Below are positions 34,367 through 42,762 of a stretch of DNA of 64,000 nucleotides, in pieces. The stretch is from JBMNMS01 sp050953445 (GTDB taxonomy: Bacteria; Bacillota; Clostridia; Peptostreptococcales; Anaerovoracaceae). The notes below the pieces were generated by a model that worked only from the letters and a program-made list of their open reading frames with translations, was not told the origin of the DNA and did no database searches. The stretch spans positions 806,001 to 870,000 of the forward strand of contig JBMNMS010000001.1 in assembly GCA_050953445.1 (NCBI GenBank). Reading direction: 5' to 3'. Within the stretch, counting starts at the first letter, position 1. Each line of letters starts with the position of its first letter. The position numbers and the translations under genes were made by a program.

Positions 34367-35612
34367 ACGTGAAAATATCAAAGAATATTATTTGCATGAT
34401 ACAAGGGTGGAAAATGTATTCATAAATGAATACATGATAGATGCTCCCGGGGATTATGTGAAGGTATATCTTTTTGCCCTGATGTATGGGGAAATAAATG
34501 TGGGAATGAACAATGAATCCATAGCCAAACAGCTTAAGCTTCCGATAGAAGATGTATTAAAAGCATGGACCTATTGGGAGGGCAAAGGGGTTATAAGGAA
34601 AATACATAAGGATGATAGCTTATTGCACTATGGGGTGGAACTTCTCAATCTGAAGGAAAGAATTTATGGAATAGGAGTGGGATCGGGTAAAAGGAAACCA
34701 AAGGATCTTCTTGCGGGTACACATAAACTTCTTGAGGATGAAAAGGTAAAAGACATGTTTAGAAGCATAGAACAAACGGTGGGAAGGGCCTTTGGTGGAA
34801 ATGAACCCATTACTATAATTTCGTGGATAAGGGATTATGGGATAACGCCGGAAGTGGTTGTCCTTGGATATGATTATTGCATGAGGGAAAGAAAAAACTG
34901 TAGGACAGGTTCTGTGGGTTCCATAATTAAGGGGTGGGCTGAGCGAGGGCTGTTGACTGAAAAACAGGTTTCTGAATATTTAGAGGAGAATGACAGGCTT
35001 CATTATATGTATAAGAGAGTGTTTCAGGCCCTTGGTTTCCTGCGGGCTCCCAGCGAGGAAGAAAAAAGGATCATGGGCACTTGGTTTAACGATATGGGCT
35101 TTACAATAGACAAGGTGTTGGAAGCCTGTAAGAAGACAAGCGGCATATCCAATCCCAATATAAACTATGTAAATAGCATATTGACAAACTGGAGCAAAGG
35201 GCAGACTAAACCGGGAGGAAAAGCGGCGACGGATGATGATAGTCCTATTCAAAGGGTGTTGAAATCCTATGAAAAGGATAGAAAAGACAATGAGAATAAG
35301 GCTGAGGAAAGAAGGCAGGAAGTTTTTCGCAAGGTGCCAAGAATAAAAGAGATAGAAGAGGAGATAAGGCGATTAGGCATGAATATCTCCAAGGAGATGC
35401 TAAAAGGAGGAACCATATCTAAAAAGAATATTCGTGAGATGAAGGAAAAGTCGGAGGCGCTCAATAGTGAAAAAGCCTACCTGCTAACAGATAACAATTA
35501 TCAAACGAATTATATGGATATATGGTATAGCTGTGATAGGTGTAAGGATACAGGTCTTTTGGACACGGGAGAAAGGTGTTCCTGTTTCGAGACTAAACTG
35601 AGGGAAGTGTGA
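34356..35612 (+). CDS. DnaD-like primosomal protein fused to the N-terminal part of helicase loader DnaC
   Basis: 418 residues. Residues about 1-290 match clostridial DnaD: a winged-helix DnaD_N region with YLFALMYGEIN-like sequence, then two DnaB_2 repeats with KVLEACKKTSGISNPNINYVNSILTNW. Residues about 300-418 instead match the N-terminal segment of clostridial DnaC: ERRQEVFRKVPRIKEIEEEI, then SEKAYLLTDNNY, and the zinc site CDRCKDTG with CSCF. The protein stops there, so the AAA+ ATPase domain of DnaC is absent. The true start is ATG 34356 inside DUF1858, not the longer frame. walR begins four bases after its stop. Confidence 0.82.
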   Translation: MSFKRENIKEYYLHDTRVENVFINEYMIDAPGDYVKVYLFALMYGEINVGMNNESIAKQLKLPIEDVLKAWTYWEGKGVIRKIHKDDSLLHYGVELLNLKERIYGIGVGSGKRKPKDLLAGTHKLLEDEKVKDMFRSIEQTVGRAFGGNEPITIISWIRDYGITPEVVVLGYDYCMRERKNCRTGSVGSIIKGWAERGLLTEKQVSEYLEENDRLHYMYKRVFQALGFLRAPSEEEKRIMGTWFNDMGFTIDKVLEACKKTSGISNPNINYVNSILTNWSKGQTKPGGKAATDDDSPIQRVLKSYEKDRKDNENKAEERRQEVFRKVPRIKEIEEEIRRLGMNISKEMLKGGTISKKNIREMKEKSEALNSEKAYLLTDNNYQTNYMDIWYSCDRCKDTGLLDTGERCSCFETKLREV

Positions 35613-35615
35613 GAG

Positions 35616-36308
35616 ATGAAAAATATTTTGATAGTGGAGGATGAAAAGTCCATATCCGATATTATAAAGTTTAACCTTGTAAAGGATGGATTTCAGGTTG
35701 ATACTGCTTATGATGGTAAAACAGGTCTGGAAAAGGCTATTGAAACATCGCCGGATTTGGTGCTTTTAGACGTAATGCTGCCTGCAATGGATGGGTTTCA
35801 GGTGTGTAAAAAAATTAGAGAAATTAGCAGCGTTCCAATAATCATGTTGACAGCAAAAGAGGAAGAAGTGGATAAGGTTTTAGGCCTGGAGTTAGGTGCT
35901 GATGATTATATAACCAAGCCTTTCGGGATGAGAGAGCTCATCGCCAGAATAAAGGCAAATATAAGGCGGACGGATCTCATGGACAGCATGAAGGATGAAC
36001 CTTCAAACGTTCGGGATTTCGGGAATTTAGCCATAGATCTCAACAGGTATGAGGTTAGAAAAAATGGTGAGGCCTTAGATCTCACCCTGAGGGAATTTGA
36101 ACTATTAAAATATTTGGCGGAAAGGGAGAACAGAGTCTTTTCCAGGGAGCAGCTCTTAGAAGAGGTTTGGGGTTACGAATACTATGGGGATATAAGAACG
36201 GTGGATGTTACGGTAAGGCGGTTGCGGGAAAAATTGGAGGATGAATCCAGCGATCCTGTTTACATTATGACTAAACGTGGAATAGGATATTATTTTAAGC
36301 GGCCATAA
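35616..36308 (+). CDS. walR: Response regulator WalR (OmpR family)
   Basis: Essential regulator of cell-wall hydrolases in low-GC Gram-positives. 230 residues. The receiver domain has the phospho-acceptor Asp52 in VLLDVMLP, and the C-terminal winged-helix domain has LTLREFELLKYLAERENRVFSREQLLEEVWGY and DVTVRRLREKLED. The sequence is closest by eye to WalR/YycF, and walK follows. It is four bases after the DnaD-like gene, so it is probably read from the dnaB operon as well as any local promoter, which was not seen. Confidence 0.93.
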   Translation: MKNILIVEDEKSISDIIKFNLVKDGFQVDTAYDGKTGLEKAIETSPDLVLLDVMLPAMDGFQVCKKIREISSVPIIMLTAKEEEVDKVLGLELGADDYITKPFGMRELIARIKANIRRTDLMDSMKDEPSNVRDFGNLAIDLNRYEVRKNGEALDLTLREFELLKYLAERENRVFSREQLLEEVWGYEYYGDIRTVDVTVRRLREKLEDESSDPVYIMTKRGIGYYFKRP

Positions 36309-36358
36309 AGGCGTCGGAGACTGGCGCTGGGGAAAAAATAAAATAGCAGGAAGACATT

Positions 36359-38173
36359 ATGTTGAAAAACAAAATATGGAGCAGTATCCGATGGAGAATA
36401 GTGTTGATCTATTTTCTGCTGGTATTTATTGCCATGACCATTGCCGGCGTTTTTATTATGAGCCAGCTTGAATCATACATGATGAAGTCTGTGGAGGATG
36501 ATTTCACCACCATCGCAAAGGAAAATATACTTTTTCTGCAAGGATATGACAATCTGATGGAAAACAGGGAAAAGATTCAGGCAGATATCATGTCCTGGTC
36601 CAAAAGCATTCAAGAAGAATTGTTTGTGGTGGATTCAGACTGCCTTGTAATTGCATCGAGCAACCCTAATTACATCGAACGGAATGGAGCGGATATTTTA
36701 GGGGAAAGTCTTTTAGTTCAGGGCTTATCCGGGATGGAGGTTCAGGAGAATCAGGAGTTGCCATCTGGAATACCGGTAAAAAACATGCTCTTTCCCATAA
36801 GGAATGGCAACAAGATATTAGGGGTTTTTTGTATCCGGGCGGATATCAGCGATGTGTTCGATACCCAACATCAGTCACAGAATATTTTTATTCGAGCCAT
36901 GATGTTGGCTTTGCTTATCACCGTAGTCCTGGGCTCATTTATAGCAAGAAGCATTACAGTTCCTATAAATGACGTTACTGAAAAGGCGGAGAGGATGGCA
37001 CAAGGGGATTTCAGCCAGGAGGTAAGCGTAAAGTCCGATGATGAAATAGGAAGACTGGCGGAGATGTTTAACTCTTTACGGGAAAAGCTTGATTTCACCC
37101 TATCGGAAATCTCCAATGAAAAAAACAAGTTGGAAACCATATTGAAACATATGGCAGATGGTCTGCTTGCCCTGGATTTATACGGTCAGGTAATCCTGGC
37201 TAACCCCGCTGCTGCGAAAATGCTCTCCATGCCCGTTGATGTTATAGAAAGCCATACTTACGATGAAATCATAGGAAGGCATAGCCAAGAGCTGAGTTTT
37301 GAAAAAATGAAAGAAGCCTGCAAGGAGGGCGGTGTACAAGACATTTTTAAATATGGTAACCTGTCCTTTGCTGTCAGATTTGACAGATTCCGTGATGACA
37401 ATAATGAGGATATTGGAATAATCATGATACTGCAAGATGTGACGGAGCAGCAGAAATTAGAGAATATGCAGAGGGATTTTGTAGCTAATGTTTCCCATGA
37501 GCTAAAAACTCCTCTTACCACTATAAAAAGTTATACGGAAACCCTTATGGAAGGTGATGTTAATGATCCACAAACGGTTAGTAACTTTTTAGCCACGATT
37601 AATGGAGAGGCGGACAGGATGAACAGGCTTGTTAAAGAACTTCTCCAGTTATCCAGGTTGGATTATCAGCAGGAAAAATGGCATATGAAGAACGGCAGTC
37701 TTATAAGTCTTTTAAAATCCAGTCTCACCGGTGTCGAAATAATTGCTGGGAATAAGAACCTGAAAATCGTCAGGCAATTCGATGAGGATATTGAAATAAT
37801 TGGCGTAATGGATAAGGATGGACTGGAGCAGGTTCTGCTAAATGTGTTGACCAATGCAATAAAGTACACACCGGAGGGAGGGGAAATACGGGTAAACGCC
37901 TATCAAAAGGGCAGGAAGGCATATGTGGTTATAGAGGACGATGGAATAGGTATCCCGAAGGAGGAACTCCCCCGTATATTTGAAAGATTTTACCGGGTTG
38001 ACAAGGCTCGGGCAAGGGAAATGGGAGGAACCGGCCTGGGGCTTTCCATTGCAAAGCAGATCATGGAAGAACATAGGGGCGGTATCCAGATTGAAAGTGT
38101 TTTGGGACAGGGAACAAAGGTTACAATCCATCTACCCGTAGCTCCCTTGCGAGGGCTTCCCAACATTGAATGA
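36359..38173 (+). CDS. walK: Sensor histidine kinase WalK
   Basis: 604 residues. The N-terminal membrane helix (about 12-33) and a second one (about 180-200) bracket an extracellular Cache-like domain. Then come HAMP (about 200-252), PAS (about 265-365), HisKA with the phospho-acceptor His380 in NVSHELKTPLTT, and the HATPase with NAIKYTPEGGE, EDDGIGIP and GGTGLGLSIAKQI. The PAS domain is a WalK trait. AGGAAGACATT precedes ATG 36359. The partner genes walH and walI, found in Bacilli after walK, are absent; a hairpin follows its stop. Confidence 0.93.
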   Translation: MLKNKIWSSIRWRIVLIYFLLVFIAMTIAGVFIMSQLESYMMKSVEDDFTTIAKENILFLQGYDNLMENREKIQADIMSWSKSIQEELFVVDSDCLVIASSNPNYIERNGADILGESLLVQGLSGMEVQENQELPSGIPVKNMLFPIRNGNKILGVFCIRADISDVFDTQHQSQNIFIRAMMLALLITVVLGSFIARSITVPINDVTEKAERMAQGDFSQEVSVKSDDEIGRLAEMFNSLREKLDFTLSEISNEKNKLETILKHMADGLLALDLYGQVILANPAAAKMLSMPVDVIESHTYDEIIGRHSQELSFEKMKEACKEGGVQDIFKYGNLSFAVRFDRFRDDNNEDIGIIMILQDVTEQQKLENMQRDFVANVSHELKTPLTTIKSYTETLMEGDVNDPQTVSNFLATINGEADRMNRLVKELLQLSRLDYQQEKWHMKNGSLISLLKSSLTGVEIIAGNKNLKIVRQFDEDIEIIGVMDKDGLEQVLLNVLTNAIKYTPEGGEIRVNAYQKGRKAYVVIEDDGIGIPKEELPRIFERFYRVDKARAREMGGTGLGLSIAKQIMEEHRGGIQIESVLGQGTKVTIHLPVAPLRGLPNIE

Positions 38174-38192
38174 CATAGTCATAGATCGAAAG

Positions 38193-38225
38193 ACACCACC
38201 GTATACATATAGGGGGGTGTTTTTT
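38193..38225 (+). terminator. Terminator-like hairpin overlapping the yabP ribosome site
   Basis: ACACCACC (38193-38200) can pair with GGGGGGTGT (38212-38220), with one mismatch, followed by six T. The 3' arm is also the Shine-Dalgarno sequence of yabP, so this may end the walK transcript or mask yabP translation. Confidence 0.6.
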
Positions 38226-38226
38226 A

Positions 38227-38514
38227 ATGGAAGTGAGCAAGGTTGGAAAGATTGCCGGTAACCAAAACATTTATATTGAAAACAGAGGCAAGGTTACTAT
38301 AACAGATGTGATTCAGGTGGGTAGCTTTAATGATGAAACCGTATTGCTATCAGTAGATGGAAATGGCATAGCCGTCAAAGGTCAGAATTTACATATTCAA
38401 AAACTGGATTTAGAGGAAGGTAAGGTCATCATAACCGGGCACATTCAATCGGCGGCATATACTGAAAAAAGGGATAAGGACGATGGCGGATTTTTGAAAA
38501 AGCTATTGAAATGA
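38227..38514 (+). CDS. yabP: Sporulation protein YabP
   Basis: 95 residues, beta-rich, of the YabP/YqfC family needed for spore formation in the mother cell. Family features are IENRGKVTITDVIQVGSFNDETVLLSVDGNGIAVKGQNLHI. GGGGGGTG is its ribosome site, inside a hairpin with a T tract. The stop overlaps the yabQ start by four bases. In Bacillus yabP and yabQ are expressed by sigma-E; no convincing sigma-E promoter was found here. Confidence 0.92.
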   Translation: MEVSKVGKIAGNQNIYIENRGKVTITDVIQVGSFNDETVLLSVDGNGIAVKGQNLHIQKLDLEEGKVIITGHIQSAAYTEKRDKDDGGFLKKLLK

Positions 38515-38876
38515 GCCAGCTAATCATTCAACAAGCTAAGGAATTGACCGTAATGATTTGCTGCGGCATTTTATTAGGTCTTCTATATCAAATCCTTGGC
38601 ACCTATCAGCGTATCTTTGTTAAATCCAGCATCATACTTTGGATACAGGATATAATTTTTTGGATAGGTGCAGGTATTATAACGGCATCCTTTTTCTATT
38701 ACGTTTCATACGGACGGGTGAGCTTCCATGGTATTCTTGGCATTATTGTAGGGGCGGTTTTGTGGTTCAACCTGTTCTCACAAACACTTCATATTTTATT
38801 CCTCCATATTTGTGATATAATAAAACGATGGGGATTAATATTTAAATGCAGGGACAGTAAAAATGACGAGGAATAA
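38511..38876 (+). CDS. yabQ: Spore cortex biosynthesis protein YabQ
   Basis: 121 residues, polytopic, about four membrane helices. It begins SQLIIQQAKELTVMICCGILLGLLYQIL and contains GRVSFHGILGIIVGAVLWF, typical of YabQ, a membrane protein required for spore cortex synthesis. Translation is coupled to yabP by an ATGA overlap. It overlaps the start of divIC by 14 bases, so three or more proteins are coupled. Confidence 0.9.
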   Translation: MSQLIIQQAKELTVMICCGILLGLLYQILGTYQRIFVKSSIILWIQDIIFWIGAGIITASFFYYVSYGRVSFHGILGIIVGAVLWFNLFSQTLHILFLHICDIIKRWGLIFKCRDSKNDEE

Positions 38877-39282
38877 AACCAAAACTTGCCGCAAAACAGC
38901 GGACAGCTGTATAATAGACATGGAGAAGGCCAAAGCAAAAAGGCGAGGCCGAAGGTCGGAGGAGGAAGCTCCTAAAAACAGGGGAAGGAAAAGCACCGGT
39001 ATAACCCTCCTTGTGATACTTGTGCTAACCATAGCCCTCGGTTGTGCTGTGGCCTTCAGACTCATTTCTCTGCATGGGGAAACGAAAAAGGTCCACGAAG
39101 AACTAAAAGCATTGGAAAGGGAAAAGGCCTCTTTGGAAGAAGAGCTGGAAAGGGTAAACGAACCGGAATATATAGAGCAAAAAGCCAGGGATGAACTGCA
39201 AATGATAATGCCTGATGAAACTCTATATGTGATAGAAGACAAAAAGGAAGCTAAGAAAGGCAGTAACAGTGAGGATAGATGA
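38863..39282 (+). CDS. divIC: Septum formation initiator DivIC/FtsB family protein
   Basis: 139 residues. A long basic cytoplasmic N-terminus (KAKRRGRRSEEEAPKN), one membrane helix at about residues 45-65, then a coiled coil (EELKALEREKASLEEELERV) and a short C-terminal domain with EPEYIEQKARDELQM, matching DivIC/FtsB. It would join the divisome with FtsL and DivIB. It overlaps both yabQ (14 bases) and rnmV (14 bases), unusual for a vegetative gene placed behind sporulation genes but conserved in Firmicutes (yabPQ-divIC). Confidence 0.88.
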   Translation: MTRNKTKTCRKTADSCIIDMEKAKAKRRGRRSEEEAPKNRGRKSTGITLLVILVLTIALGCAVAFRLISLHGETKKVHEELKALEREKASLEEELERVNEPEYIEQKARDELQMIMPDETLYVIEDKKEAKKGSNSEDR

Positions 39283-39841
39283 GATAATAATAGTTGAGGG
39301 CAAGGATGATGAAAGTGCGGTTAAGGCGGCCGTGTCAGCGGAGGTTATAGTAACCAGGGGATATGGAATCGCTAAGGAAACATGGGATCGAATTGAAAGA
39401 GCGTATCGGGGGCCGGGAATAATAATATTGACGGATCCTGATTATGCAGGTGAGATGATTAGAAAACGGATAGGACAAAGGTTTCCAAAGGCTGCACACA
39501 GTTTTATCAGCAGGGAAGAAGGTAACAGGGATGGGGACATTGGCATTGAAAATGCTTCTTCTGAAAGTATTAGGAATGCTTTGTCCAAGGTGAGAAGAAT
39601 TGCGGAGGGCAGCAGAGAAGGTCTTTTTACCGAAAGGGATTTGATGATGTACGGGTTAGCTGGTGATATTCAGGCCCGAATTCGAAGGGATAAGCTTGGA
39701 AAAGCTTTAGGCATCGGTTATGGAAATGCAAAAAAGTTTTTACAACGTTTAAACAATTATGGGATCACAAGGGAGGAATTTTGTTTGCATGGACAGGCTC
39801 TATTCACCATCCATCATAAGACGGATAAGGGAAAAGCATAA
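39269..39841 (+). CDS. rnmV: Ribonuclease M5
   Basis: Toprim-domain endonuclease that matures 5S rRNA precursor. 190 residues, normal. The Toprim signature is at the start (IDEIIIVEGKDDESAV), with ILTDPDYAGEMIRKRI as the DxD motif, and the C-terminal part has LGKALGIGYGNAKKFLQRLNNYGI. It starts at GTG 39269 inside divIC and overlaps ksgA by 53 bases, as in many Firmicutes, where rnmV and ksgA are coupled. Confidence 0.95.
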   Translation: MRIDEIIIVEGKDDESAVKAAVSAEVIVTRGYGIAKETWDRIERAYRGPGIIILTDPDYAGEMIRKRIGQRFPKAAHSFISREEGNRDGDIGIENASSESIRNALSKVRRIAEGSREGLFTERDLMMYGLAGDIQARIRRDKLGKALGIGYGNAKKFLQRLNNYGITREEFCLHGQALFTIHHKTDKGKA

Positions 39842-40670
39842 ATTCAGCTTTTCAAAGGGTTTAGGCCAGAATTTTCTTGCGGATGGAAATATGGTAAACG
39901 CAATAATAGAGGGAGCCGGTATTTGCCCGGGGGATTTAGTGTTGGAAATTGGCCCCGGAATGGGGGTTATGACGGCGGCGGCAGCGGAAATAGCGGACCG
40001 GGTTGTGTCTGTAGAAATTGACGAAAGTCTAATTCCTATATTGGAAGAAACATTAGCCGAATACGATAATGTGACCATAGTGTCCGGTGATTTCATGAAA
40101 ATGAGCCCCGAAAAATTGCTGGAGGATGCATTAAGGGACACCGATAAGAATATAACCGGTGTTAAGGTGATAGGGAATCTACCCTACTATATAACCACAC
40201 CGATAATAATGAAACTACTGGAGGAAAGACCCCGTGGAAAAATTCAATACGATAGCATTACCATAATGCTTCAAAAGGAAGTTGCAGAAAGGATAATGTC
40301 ACCTCCGGGATCACGGGTTTATGGGGCACTTTCGGTGGCTGTACAGTATTACTGTAGGGTGAAATTGCTCAGGATAGTACCCAGTGAGGTATTTATCCCC
40401 AGGCCTAAGGTGGATTCGGCGGTGATTCGTTTGGATTTGCGGAGGGAACCTCCTGTGGAGGTAAAGTCTGAAAAAACGTTATTTGTAGTGATCAGGGCAG
40501 GGTTTTCCCAGCGAAGAAAGACACTTCTCAATGCCTTAACAGGTCTTAAGGGAAAGGACAAAGGAGAGATTAAGCTGTTGTTGGAGAAGGCCGGAATAGA
40601 CCCGAATCGCCGGGCGGAAACCCTTTCCCTTCAGGAATTTGCTTCAATTGCAAACCTATGGGGGGATTAA
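39789..40670 (+). CDS. ksgA: 16S rRNA dimethyladenosine transferase KsgA/RsmA
   Basis: Dimethylates two adjacent adenosines (A1518 and A1519 in E. coli numbering) near the 3' end of 16S rRNA. 293 residues. The SAM-binding site is LEIGPGMGVMT, and the active-site motif NLPYYIT is present, with FSKGLGQNFL before them, a KsgA hallmark. The start is at ATG 39789, 12 bases after GGGAGG; an earlier in-frame ATG at 39759 adds residues not seen in the family. The gene overlaps rnmV. Confidence 0.95.
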   Translation: MDRLYSPSIIRRIREKHKFSFSKGLGQNFLADGNMVNAIIEGAGICPGDLVLEIGPGMGVMTAAAAEIADRVVSVEIDESLIPILEETLAEYDNVTIVSGDFMKMSPEKLLEDALRDTDKNITGVKVIGNLPYYITTPIIMKLLEERPRGKIQYDSITIMLQKEVAERIMSPPGSRVYGALSVAVQYYCRVKLLRIVPSEVFIPRPKVDSAVIRLDLRREPPVEVKSEKTLFVVIRAGFSQRRKTLLNALTGLKGKDKGEIKLLLEKAGIDPNRRAETLSLQEFASIANLWGD

Positions 40671-40702
40671 GGGCTAAATATAAAGGTGCAATAAGAAATA
40701 CA

Positions 40703-42739
40703 ATGGAAGAAATTAAAAGGTTTTATGAAAGATATCTTCACAACGGGTTGATACCCTGCGTGATAATGGCATTTGTATTGAATATGATAATTGAGTCGGT
40801 GGGAAGGGGCTCCTTGGTTGAGGGCCTATCCTTTTTAATCAACCACCCCAAGGTATTCTTTTATAATGCCCTGATTATTTTTTGTAGTTTGAGCATTACA
40901 CTTCTCTTCCGAAGGCGAATTTTTGTTTTTGTCATAATTACGTCCCTATGGCTGGCACTGGGCATTACCAACGGTGTGATCCTGGGCTTCCGCATGACGC
41001 CCTTTACCGTATCAGATTTGGCACTTTTAGAAAATGGCCTTTCCATACTCCCAAACTATATGAATACCCTGGAGATAATATTTGCCTTAGTTGGGGCTAT
41101 TGCCATCATAACGATACTATCCCTAATATTTATCTTTGCCCCTAAGTGGAAGAGAAAGATAATGTATAAGACCAATATAGCCATAATACTGGTGTCCTTT
41201 GTGGCTCTTGGGAGTTTTACAGCTTTAGGCATGAATAACCACTGGTTATCAACATATTTTGGTAACTTAGGTTATGCCTATAAGGACTATGGTGTCCCCT
41301 ATTGCTTTTTAAACACCTGGCTTAATCGAGGTATTAGAATGCCTAAAAACTATTCGGAAGAAGCTGTGATAGACGTTTTTAAGGGAGGGCTGCCTATGGG
41401 AATTGAAGAGGCCAATGAAGCTATTCCGGTTATCCATACAGCAGGGGATACTAAAAAGGAACACCTCCCAAACATAATAGTGCTTCAATTGGAATCCTAT
41501 ATAGATCCCGTTAGAATAAAGGGGTTGGAATTTTCGCAAAACCCTGTTCCCATATTCACCGCATTAAAGGAAAAGCATAGTACCGGATTGTTGAGGGTGC
41601 CTTCCGTAGGAGCAGGGACGGCAAATACGGAGTTTGAAGTACTGACCGGTATGAGGGTAAAAAACTTCGGGCCGGGGGAATATCCCTATAAGACGGTGTT
41701 AAAGGAAAATACCTGTGAGAGCATAAATTATACCCTTAAGAAATTCGGATACACATGCCATGCAATTCATAATCACAGGGGGGTTTTTTACGGTCGGAAT
41801 CAGGTGTTTTCCAATTTAGGCTTTGACACCTTTACATCGTTAGAATATATGAATGACATAAAAAGGACTAAGACAAACTGGGCAAAGGACTATATGTTGA
41901 CTGATGAAATAATAACCGCAATGAAATCAACACCTGGGAGGGATATGGTTTTTACCATTTCCGTCCAGGGTCATGGAAAATATCCGACGGATTCCGTAAT
42001 TCCTGATGACAAATTAGCTGTTCAAGTAACTGGTCCCGACGATGAAGGAGAGTTAAATGCCATTAAGTATTTTGTTCAACAGATGTATGAGATGGATGAA
42101 TTTTTAGGTGAATTAATACAGGAGCTAACTAACTTCGACGAAGAAGTGATTTTGGTCGCTTATGGAGATCACCTGCCCGTACTGAATATCCATGAGGATA
42201 GTCTGAAAACGGGCACCCTCTATGATACGGAATATGTAATCTGGAGCAATTTTGGGCTCGGTAAGATAGATGGAGATATATCATCTTTTCAACTATCGGC
42301 CAAGGTTTTAGAAAGGGTTGGAATTAACAGCGGTGTGCTTACATGGTATCATCAGACGAGGGAGGATAATCCGAAATATCTGGACAATTTAAGACTTTTG
42401 CAATATGATATGCTTTACGGAAATAATTATGTTTTTGGAGAGAAGAAACCCTACGAACCCACTCGGATAAAGATGGGCATCAGACCTATTCGTGTCACTG
42501 AAATATTTGCATTTGGCAGTAACACATATGTCAGAGGTGAGAATTTTACAAGGTATAGCAAGGTAGCCTTCGACGGTAATATGAAAAAAACCATATTTGT
42601 GAATCCACAGGTTTTAAAAGTTCCGGAAAAGTTGAAAACCACAGACATTAGCCGTTTTACCATAAATCAGGTGGAGAAGTATAAGGAGATACTGTCTACT
42701 TTTGAGGCTGTAATACAACCTTTGGAGGACGTAGAATAA
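40703..42739 (+). CDS. LtaS-family membrane sulfatase-like enzyme (phosphoglycerol transferase-like)
   Basis: 678 residues. About five membrane helices (residues about 15-190) precede an extracellular sulfatase-fold domain. The LtaS nucleophile region GAGTANTEF is present with Thr306, metal-binding residues LQLESY upstream and VAYGDHLP near the end (Asp-His). LtaS polymerises glycerol phosphate from phosphatidylglycerol into lipoteichoic acid; related enzymes decorate other lipids or glycans. A C-terminal beta-rich extension (from about residue 560) has no known role. The start is uncertain: ATG 40703 is used, ATG 40658 would overlap ksgA. Confidence 0.82.
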   Translation: MEEIKRFYERYLHNGLIPCVIMAFVLNMIIESVGRGSLVEGLSFLINHPKVFFYNALIIFCSLSITLLFRRRIFVFVIITSLWLALGITNGVILGFRMTPFTVSDLALLENGLSILPNYMNTLEIIFALVGAIAIITILSLIFIFAPKWKRKIMYKTNIAIILVSFVALGSFTALGMNNHWLSTYFGNLGYAYKDYGVPYCFLNTWLNRGIRMPKNYSEEAVIDVFKGGLPMGIEEANEAIPVIHTAGDTKKEHLPNIIVLQLESYIDPVRIKGLEFSQNPVPIFTALKEKHSTGLLRVPSVGAGTANTEFEVLTGMRVKNFGPGEYPYKTVLKENTCESINYTLKKFGYTCHAIHNHRGVFYGRNQVFSNLGFDTFTSLEYMNDIKRTKTNWAKDYMLTDEIITAMKSTPGRDMVFTISVQGHGKYPTDSVIPDDKLAVQVTGPDDEGELNAIKYFVQQMYEMDEFLGELIQELTNFDEEVILVAYGDHLPVLNIHEDSLKTGTLYDTEYVIWSNFGLGKIDGDISSFQLSAKVLERVGINSGVLTWYHQTREDNPKYLDNLRLLQYDMLYGNNYVFGEKKPYEPTRIKMGIRPIRVTEIFAFGSNTYVRGENFTRYSKVAFDGNMKKTIFVNPQVLKVPEKLKTTDISRFTINQVEKYKEILSTFEAVIQPLEDVE

Positions 42740-42762
42740 AGAAGAAGAGGAGATTTGATCAT

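Noticed and set aside
38174..38212. Possible sigma-E promoter for yabP (TCATAG ... TATACA)
   Set aside because: The spacing is too long and the -10 match too weak; it also overlaps the terminator hairpin.
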